Shown: one piece after another, positions 57,546-64,000 of the stretch
How the letters are laid out: every line of letters begins with the position of its first letter
Position numbering within the stretch: position 1 is the first letter of the stretch
Source: Cephalopachus bancanus
Taxonomy: Eukaryota > Chordata > Mammalia > Primates > Tarsiidae
Direction: 5' to 3'
DNA length: 64,000 nt
Assembly (NCBI GenBank): GCA_027257055.1
Contig: JAPVLO010000044.1
Location: forward strand, 1,612,001-1,676,000
Position numbers and translations under genes: made by a program
The notes under the pieces: generated by a model
Told to the model about the DNA's origin: nothing
The model's database searches: none
The model's input: the letters and a program-made list of their open reading frames with translations, nothing else

Positions 57546-59620
57546 GTCCCAAAACCCTTGTCCTTTGTTAAACTCTGTCCTGTTCAATATTTCTTTCCTA
57601 AAGACAGTCAAATAGATGGTTCTTCACTATGCAGAAGAGCAAGGCAATTGATTTTATTTTTGTAGAAATGCTAAGAATGGATTCATAATAAAGCATATAT
57701 TCCAGGATTGTAAACAGAAGAGGACAACTCTCTCATATGCTTTCTCATTGGTGATCTTTAAGAATTACACCCTCTCTTTCTAGATGTAGCAATAACAGGT
57801 CACTTCCCAGAAACTTGAAATAACCATGTTTATCATCAAAGAAAGCTCACTGATGACCCTGGGTAAATTGTTTGAGCTCTCAAAGACTGATTTTCCCACT
57901 GCACAAAATGTCCTATAGAAATACATGTTTTTAAAGCTCCTTCCAGCTCCACATTGATTTATCAAGAATTCTGTGTGTGTTTTAAGATGGGAGTTTGCTA
58001 TCACTCATATGGTACCTCTTCCACAGCCAAGATAATTGGTTATAGAGTATCCTGGTTTTTAAGGCTCATTTTTACCAGCATTTACTTATTTATTTCTCCT
58101 TGATCGATCTCTCTTTCTCTCCCCGCCCCCCTTTCTGGTGCTTGCCTCTGTTTCCTTGAGCTATCTATCTCTTGGCATCCTTGGTACAGCTCCATCTGGC
58201 TCATTTGTTATTCATGAATTAACATGTGTTTTGCATGCATTTGCCTTTTAACAACTGTTCAAAGTACACCATAGTGTAACAACAAGGGTTTCCATGTTTG
58301 ATCATGCACATCAGAAGTGTGTGAACATGCATCCCAGCATAGATGTGTTTACTTAAACATTATGTATATTAAATCTACAAGTACACATTTTATAATACAC
58401 ACAAAATAGGAACTAAAAAAATCCAAGCATATTAACACCATATCTTAGTGGGTCACTTTGGGCCAGCGTGCCTCTTTGTGATCCCAGGATCTAGGATGGT
58501 GGAGGGCACCAGCTTCTTTGGGCTTAGATGGCAGACATTTGAGAATTAAAATTGTTAAACAAGAAGGCTTATCTGTAATCCAGGGGTTTACAGACATGCC
58601 ATGAGAAAGATGATGAAGGAAGGCAGGCCTGGATCCTTCAAGGGAGACCAGATATTCAGACATTTATGGGAATTCTACCAGTGGTTAATATCAGTTTGTT
58701 TTTTTGGTGTCACATTGTGGACTGAACCAAAGACATGTAAGGGCCAAATATGGACCATATCCTGCCAGTTTGTATAGCCTAGAAGCAATCTTTTGTGACT
58801 CGTTGAAACCCAAATCCCTCAGAAAGACAGCAAATTCTGCTAGATCAGTTCTTTTTACCAGAGTGTGAGTATATTTGACAGGTATTGATCATGGCAGATG
58901 AGAAAAAACTGTAATGAGATTCAGAGAAGCTAAAAAGGAGAGGCCCCCAAAAAAGTAAATCTCAGTGACTCAGGTGCCCAAAGATCTGATCCTATTCCAT
59001 ATTTACCCTTCATCCCAGCACCTGCTACCCCAAAGTTTGATGGAAAGGCATCAGCACTTTAAAGGAACAGTGTTCTTCTGTCCCTTTGGGCAATGTTGAG
59101 TCCCCTGAATTTGTCAAGAAGTTAACAGGGCCTGCTTCTGTGTTCTGAACCTTGAAAGTCTCTGTTTCCTGCAGAGTGACTTAGAGAAGACTAGATGCCT
59201 TCCTGTATCCCCTTCAATACCTCTCAGTCCTGCTTTAGTGACCTGTGTAGCACCTCCATCTCCTTTCTGAGACTTGTTAAGGGAGGGGCATGCAAAACAC
59301 ATGCTAATGACACACACAGATGAGTCAAATAAAGCTGGACCAAGGATGTCTAGAGATAACTCAAGGTAACAGAGACAGGATCAGGAAGAGGGAGAGATAG
59401 AGGAAAAGTGAGAAAACAAGAGACCAAGAAAGACACAATATGGAAGAAAGAACTTGGTTTGTGAAGAAAACACTTTAGAAAAGAGAAAAAATGGACAGAA
59501 AAGTATCCTACTACTGAGCAAAACTACAAGTCAAGGTTCAATATAGGTATTACTCAATTCAGTAGACATACATTAACCCAGATTCTTCCTTGAGATAATA
59601 GTGCTTCATAATACAGAAAA
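57546..59620. other. Mostly unique sequence without a gene
   Basis: A weak sense MIR may lie at 57850-57910. 58700-58810 ('ggccaaatatggaccatatc') may be a hAT scrap of the type seen at 13497. No gene. Confidence 0.4.
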
Positions 59621-59624
59621 TATC

Positions 59625-59770
59625 TTGTAACATTTAAACCTGACAACTTCCTCATAAGGGAGGTGCTGTTGTTATTATTCCAGTTTCATAATTGAGGAAA
59701 CTGAGGCACAGAGATGGTAAAGTCACTAGTCCATTGTCACATAGTAGGCAGGTCTGGGGTTGGGAACTAA
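59625..59770 (-). repeat. MIR fragment, antisense
   Basis: 'attattccagtttcataatt', 'gaggaaactgaggcacagag' and 'gtcacatagtaggcaggtc' are clear. Confidence 0.75.
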
Positions 59771-60049
59771 AGTGATCAACTTCCAGAACTTACCATCTGT
59801 ACACAGAGGGACTCTACACCTGCCACCTGCTGCAGAGGAATCACGTTAGAACACATGGTTGAGAGTTATGCTCCCGTGGAAAACCCCTTTAACTTCATTA
59901 ATTTTTTTCCTCATTAACCAGTATTCAGTAGGCAAAACACTGCAGGGAAATGGCTGCTCAACTGGGAAGCATTATGCTGGTCTCTTAGCCGCTCTAGACT
60001 CTAATTTATACAGACTAGGTCTGTTTTCTGCTAAAAGATTCTAAACTAT

Positions 60050-60330
60050 ATGGATTAATCATCATAGTTTGTTAAAGACCTGCTTAAAGTAGGGTTAAAA
60101 AATTATCTCAGCATTGACACGTAATATTTGCAATCTTTTCATTTAGAACACTAAATGAACAGATTTCTTCCAGAAGCACTAAGATTTATCATACATGATA
60201 AATATTTGTTTGGACAAATTTTAAACTGAGGATCATTTGATTGATAGGTAATTGTTTCCAGCATCAACTAAATATGCTCAACTGTCGCTGCCAAGTCATG
60301 AATTGATGTGCTATCTTTCTCGGTTTTTTT
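60050..60330. promoter_or_regulatory. Probable conserved non-coding element with a palindromic GATA pair
   Basis: A perfect 8-bp inverted pair TTTATCAT-ac-ATGATAAA at 60185-60202 holds two divergent TGATAA sites. 'catttgattgataggtaatt' follows. Repeat-free. Confidence 0.35.
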
Positions 60331-60788
60331 CTCTCATTTAAAAAAAATTCTGAGCATTATTTTCATATGACCAGTTCTTAAGTTGATTACTTCACTAAGG
60401 GAAAAACACATTATATTCTGTTTATCCAAGGGACCCAAGTTGTTAGAGACCCCAGAGGAAGGGGTTTGGGCTGTACCCCACAAGAACTTGAGGATGCGAA
60501 AATCTCCATCTGCGCTTCATCTACCTGCTGAGCCATGCTGTTTCACATCCACATTCTGCAGGAATTTCCAGTGTTAATTCCACCTCCTTTCCTAATTAAC
60601 CTGCCCACTTTCCAGATCAGACCATCAAGACCTAGAGTTTTCTTGTGATCTTTAAGGGCCCTGCCATGAAAATTTAAATAGATACATACATATACTCCTC
60701 AGCCTAGAAGACTTAGAAATTAGAAGATAGAATGGAGAAATAAAGCCAGGAAAGCTTTCTGAAGTTGGGCTTTAGAATATTAAGTTGA
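60331..60788. other. Unique sequence without a gene
   Basis: Nothing recognised. Confidence 0.4.
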
Positions 60789-61089
<301 letters not shown>

Positions 61090-61199
61090 TTTAAGTTGAT
61101 TTTTAATAAATAAGTAGAGAAAGTATTTATCAATTCTTCTCCATTAGGAATTGTTACTGGATAAGAAAAGAAATACTCTGTTTGCATTAAGCATAAAGG

Positions 61200-61700
61200 T
61201 CTGATTCTTATTAGACTTGCTTCCTAATTTCTTTCAATTCCCTGACCCACAGGCCAGTGCTTATTTCCACGACTCCTTTACAAATAATAAATATTACTTT
61301 TATGGGTAATTAACACAGCAATCTGTATTTTAATTTACTCCACACTTCTGAAAAAGTTAGCGGCCAAAGGAAAAAAAAAGCTAAATTCTTTTAAAAGTAA
61401 TTTGTTCATGCAGTTCTCTCGTTATTTTTTAATAATAAGTTTAAAAATCTATTATTATAGAGTAATTGCTCATCAAATTTCTTTTTAAAAGTCAAAGCAA
61501 TTTTCAAATTATAAAGAACTTCTCAAATGTGTCTAGATAATTATGAGGCTGCATTTTATATAACTCCTGTACCTCAGTATGCTTCAAGGCCTGTTATAAT
61601 CTTTGCCATTGGAGCACAAGATTGCATCAACTATGTTCACGTGTCAAGCGCCATGTGATATATGTTAAATGTATAGCATTTATGCTGTTACAAACATACA
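61200..61700. promoter_or_regulatory. Probable conserved non-coding element
   Basis: 'tatgggtaattaacacagca', 'gtattttaatttactcc' and 'aagttagcggccaaagg' then 'atgttcacgtgtcaagcgcc' (E-box CACGTG at about 61639) lie in repeat-free AT-rich DNA. Confidence 0.35.
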
Positions 61701-61807
61701 TATAGAAATTATCTATCCACTTTCTATAGCATCAGCTTTTAGGACTAGCATAAATTATTTTCTCCCTGTAGAAGTTTTAAGGATGATAAAGTTGCAAGAT
61801 AGATGAT

Positions 61808-61808
<1 letters not shown>

Positions 61809-61848
<40 letters not shown>

Positions 61849-61867
61849 GATAGACAGATAGATAGAT
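61809..61867. repeat. (GA)n-(GATA)n compound microsatellite
   Basis: About 17 GA units pass into GATA/GACA units to 61867. Confidence 0.95.
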
Positions 61868-62500
61868 GAGCTATGATGTCAACTAACTCAACCCTTCTTG
61901 AGAAAGAGAAATGGCTCTAAAGGTCTCAGAAGAGCTGGAATCTCCAAAAAGACTCCTGCCATCAACAGAACAGCTACCTTTGTGACAGGACCCTTGTAAC
62001 TTTTCAATCTCTTCCTAATTATCTCACAAAGTTGAAAGCTTGCCAGTTTCATCCTATCCCACAGAGTCTGATTTTTACATCATGAATGTCTATTGTACAT
62101 AAGAACCTGAATATCTGTGTTTTCCATAAAGATTAAAATAAAGGCCCATTTAAAATTTTCTGGGGTTGTGGAACTGATTATAGGAAACATGGGGAAATAA
62201 TGAAAACTTTAAAGGATTCCTAACAATGATCAACACTGATCACACAGGTGTGTGCGTTTTGCACACCCATATGGGAGCACACACATATTCTCTGCACCTT
62301 AGTCTCGCCTTCTCTATTTAATTCTCCAGTGTGAGTGTGATTGCTGGCATCCTGGGACCTTCTGGATACTTCTCCCAGGCTGTTGGATATCTGATTGTTG
62401 CTACCCTTAGACATTGAGGCAAAAAGACACCTAGAGCAACTCAGAAAATGGTCTGGCTTGCTTTAAACATTACCTCTCTCGTCATTTAGTCTCTACCCCC
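61868..62500. other. Unique sequence without a gene
   Basis: Nothing recognised. Confidence 0.4.
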
Positions 62501-64000
62501 CTATACGGTTGCCGGCTGTGATCTGCTGCCTTTCAACTTGGAATAAAATACATTACTTATGCAGTGAATGTTTTTAATGTAACAAAGCAAAGGAATAAAA
62601 ATGCCTTACAACAGTTTTATTAAAAACAAATTCCCACAGTAAATACATATACACTCCGTCTCTGGGAGCAAAACAGCCAAGGACATCACCACTAAGTGCT
62701 CTGGGAAGTGCTTATAAATTACTTGAAATAAAAAACATTGTTGCCTGGACATCAGGGATGAAATGCTGCAGTTTGTAATAAATTAACACAGAACTTTACT
62801 TCCCCTCCTCGAACAAAGCAGCCATTTGTCTGAATAACCCACATTCAGCTGTGAGTTATATTTTCACAACTGCAACTGCATTCATTTGCAAATTATTCTG
62901 CAGTTTTAATGCTCAAGTTTTAAATACCTTGAGAACTAATAAATAAAGCAAAGGAGAGCAAACAGTTGGCTTGTAGTTTAAAAACTGCCCTAATTTCTGC
63001 TTTTCTTTTGGCTTTTTTCCTTTCAAAGTTTTGTGTTTTGTTTGTTTGTTTGTTTTTTGGTAAATGTTATAGTTTCTTTAAACTACACTTAAAAAATAAA
63101 ATAGAAGTCTGAAATGTATTTAAGGGTATCACACCGGGGAGAAGTTGCTATATTTCCATTAACAGTGGTGGTATTCGGCTAGTACTCATTTTGCATTTTT
63201 AAGACTTTTCTTCCACCAATACTTTAATTTAGTGACAGAATAATTTATAACTATCTTTGAGGGTTTTCCTATTGTGTGCAACTTTTGTCTGCAAGTCTTG
63301 GATTTGGTTAGATTTTTTTTCTCTCTCTCTCTCTCCCTCTACTAGACGGTCCAGAAAAAAAAAAAAAATCTTAAAAGAAAAGTCGTGTCACTTCCCTTGA
63401 ATTATTTTGATTATAAAACAAAAACTCTGCAAGAAAACTCTTTTCATGACCTGCTCCATAATACAAAACGAACTGCTTTCCAGGTTCTTGAAAGAAAAAT
63501 TTGATAGAAGCATTTGCAGATTCAATTTGAAATTTGAAGGTTATTTTCTAGTCGAAAAATAAATAAATAAATAAGCCCAGTTTCCTTGTGCGGAGTTACA
63601 GGCTTTGTCGAATTTCTTTTGCATTGTTTTAAATAACGTCCTGGGCAGGCAATTGCACTGGATGAAAGTAATGCCACCATTTTCAGGAAGCGATTTGGGG
63701 AGGAAAACTCTTCAGAAGCATGTTATTTTCAGAAAAGTGCCTCATAAAATATTTTTATAAAGTAGGAGTTGAAATCATTTAAAAATCACTCTCTTTTAAA
63801 AATCTGTTTGGAGAAAGATCTTTTGATCCCCTCTTTCTTCTGATCCTCAGCTTTTATTTTGCTCAGAGGTAAACAACATTTGCCTCATTTAAACAACGGC
63901 ATTTGCCATTGTGGTTCTTAAATAGTTTTCCAGTCACCCTATGGCAATTCATCACATGGGATAAAATAAGGATACTTTGCATCCAAGACTTTTATCACCT
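62501..64000. promoter_or_regulatory. Long repeat-free block, probable conserved non-coding cluster
   Basis: About 1.5 kb with no recognised transposon, only a CT run (63320-63340), an A-run (63356-63368) and (AATA)n (63558-63575). TAAT- and TTTGCAAAT-type motifs are frequent ('ttcatttgcaaattattctg' at about 62880; 'aataaattaacacag' at about 62775). The block continues past the window edge. Confidence 0.4.

Overview
This window is nuclear DNA from a primate and, as far as I can see, is entirely non-coding. No open reading frame has the features of a real gene: there is no recognisable protein family outside L1 remnants, no chain of splice-flanked exons, and no CpG-island promoter. The longest ORFs lie in transposons, in microsatellites, or in sequence open in several frames at once. 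I found no tRNA, rRNA, snRNA or CRISPR feature.

The best clue to the organism is the Alu SINEs. They are dimeric, 7SL-derived Alus, so the host is a primate. They do not match the human-type AluJ/S/Y pattern: they carry 'ctacaataaatcaaaaaattag' style linkers, 'cagcaggtcgaggctg' in the right arm, and a GTGGCC-GGGAGC-GGCCAC hairpin. I see none of the tRNA-fused type II SINEs of galagos and lorises. A tarsier is my best inference, but I cannot prove it here.

Layout. Positions 1-2150: an antisense L1 5' end inside an older L1 3' end, which also holds an Alu. 2150-23100: mostly unique AT-rich sequence with MIR, L2, MaLR LTR, hAT and Tigger fossils, Alus and four long CA/GT microsatellites; blocks near 5.0-5.7 kb and 15.2-16.0 kb look conserved. 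23.1-38.6 kb: a LINE-dominated block with two head-to-tail degenerate L1s, the second split by a nested L1 that itself contains a MER1-like hAT element, then antisense L1-like debris. 38.6-64.0 kb: more unique sequence with several repeat-free, TAAT/GATA-rich blocks (about 39.3-40.2, 45.5-46.9, 55.6-56.0, 60.05-60.33, 61.2-61.7 and 62.5-64.0 kb). These look like conserved non-coding elements of a gene desert beside a developmental gene; the target gene cannot be named from this sequence.

The most interesting observation is that the younger Alu copies share three changes. A one-base deletion makes the A box more like a tRNA A box. A 5-bp-stem, 7-nt-loop hairpin, GCGGG-TTCGAGA-CCCGC, overlaps the B box and resembles a tRNA T-arm. 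A perfect 6-bp hairpin sits in the right arm. Also notable are a 39-bp near-perfect inverted repeat at 47793/48049 that looks like an unassigned MITE, and a tiny L1 3' end plus Alu compound insertion with a clean 15-bp target duplication near 29.8-30.2 kb.
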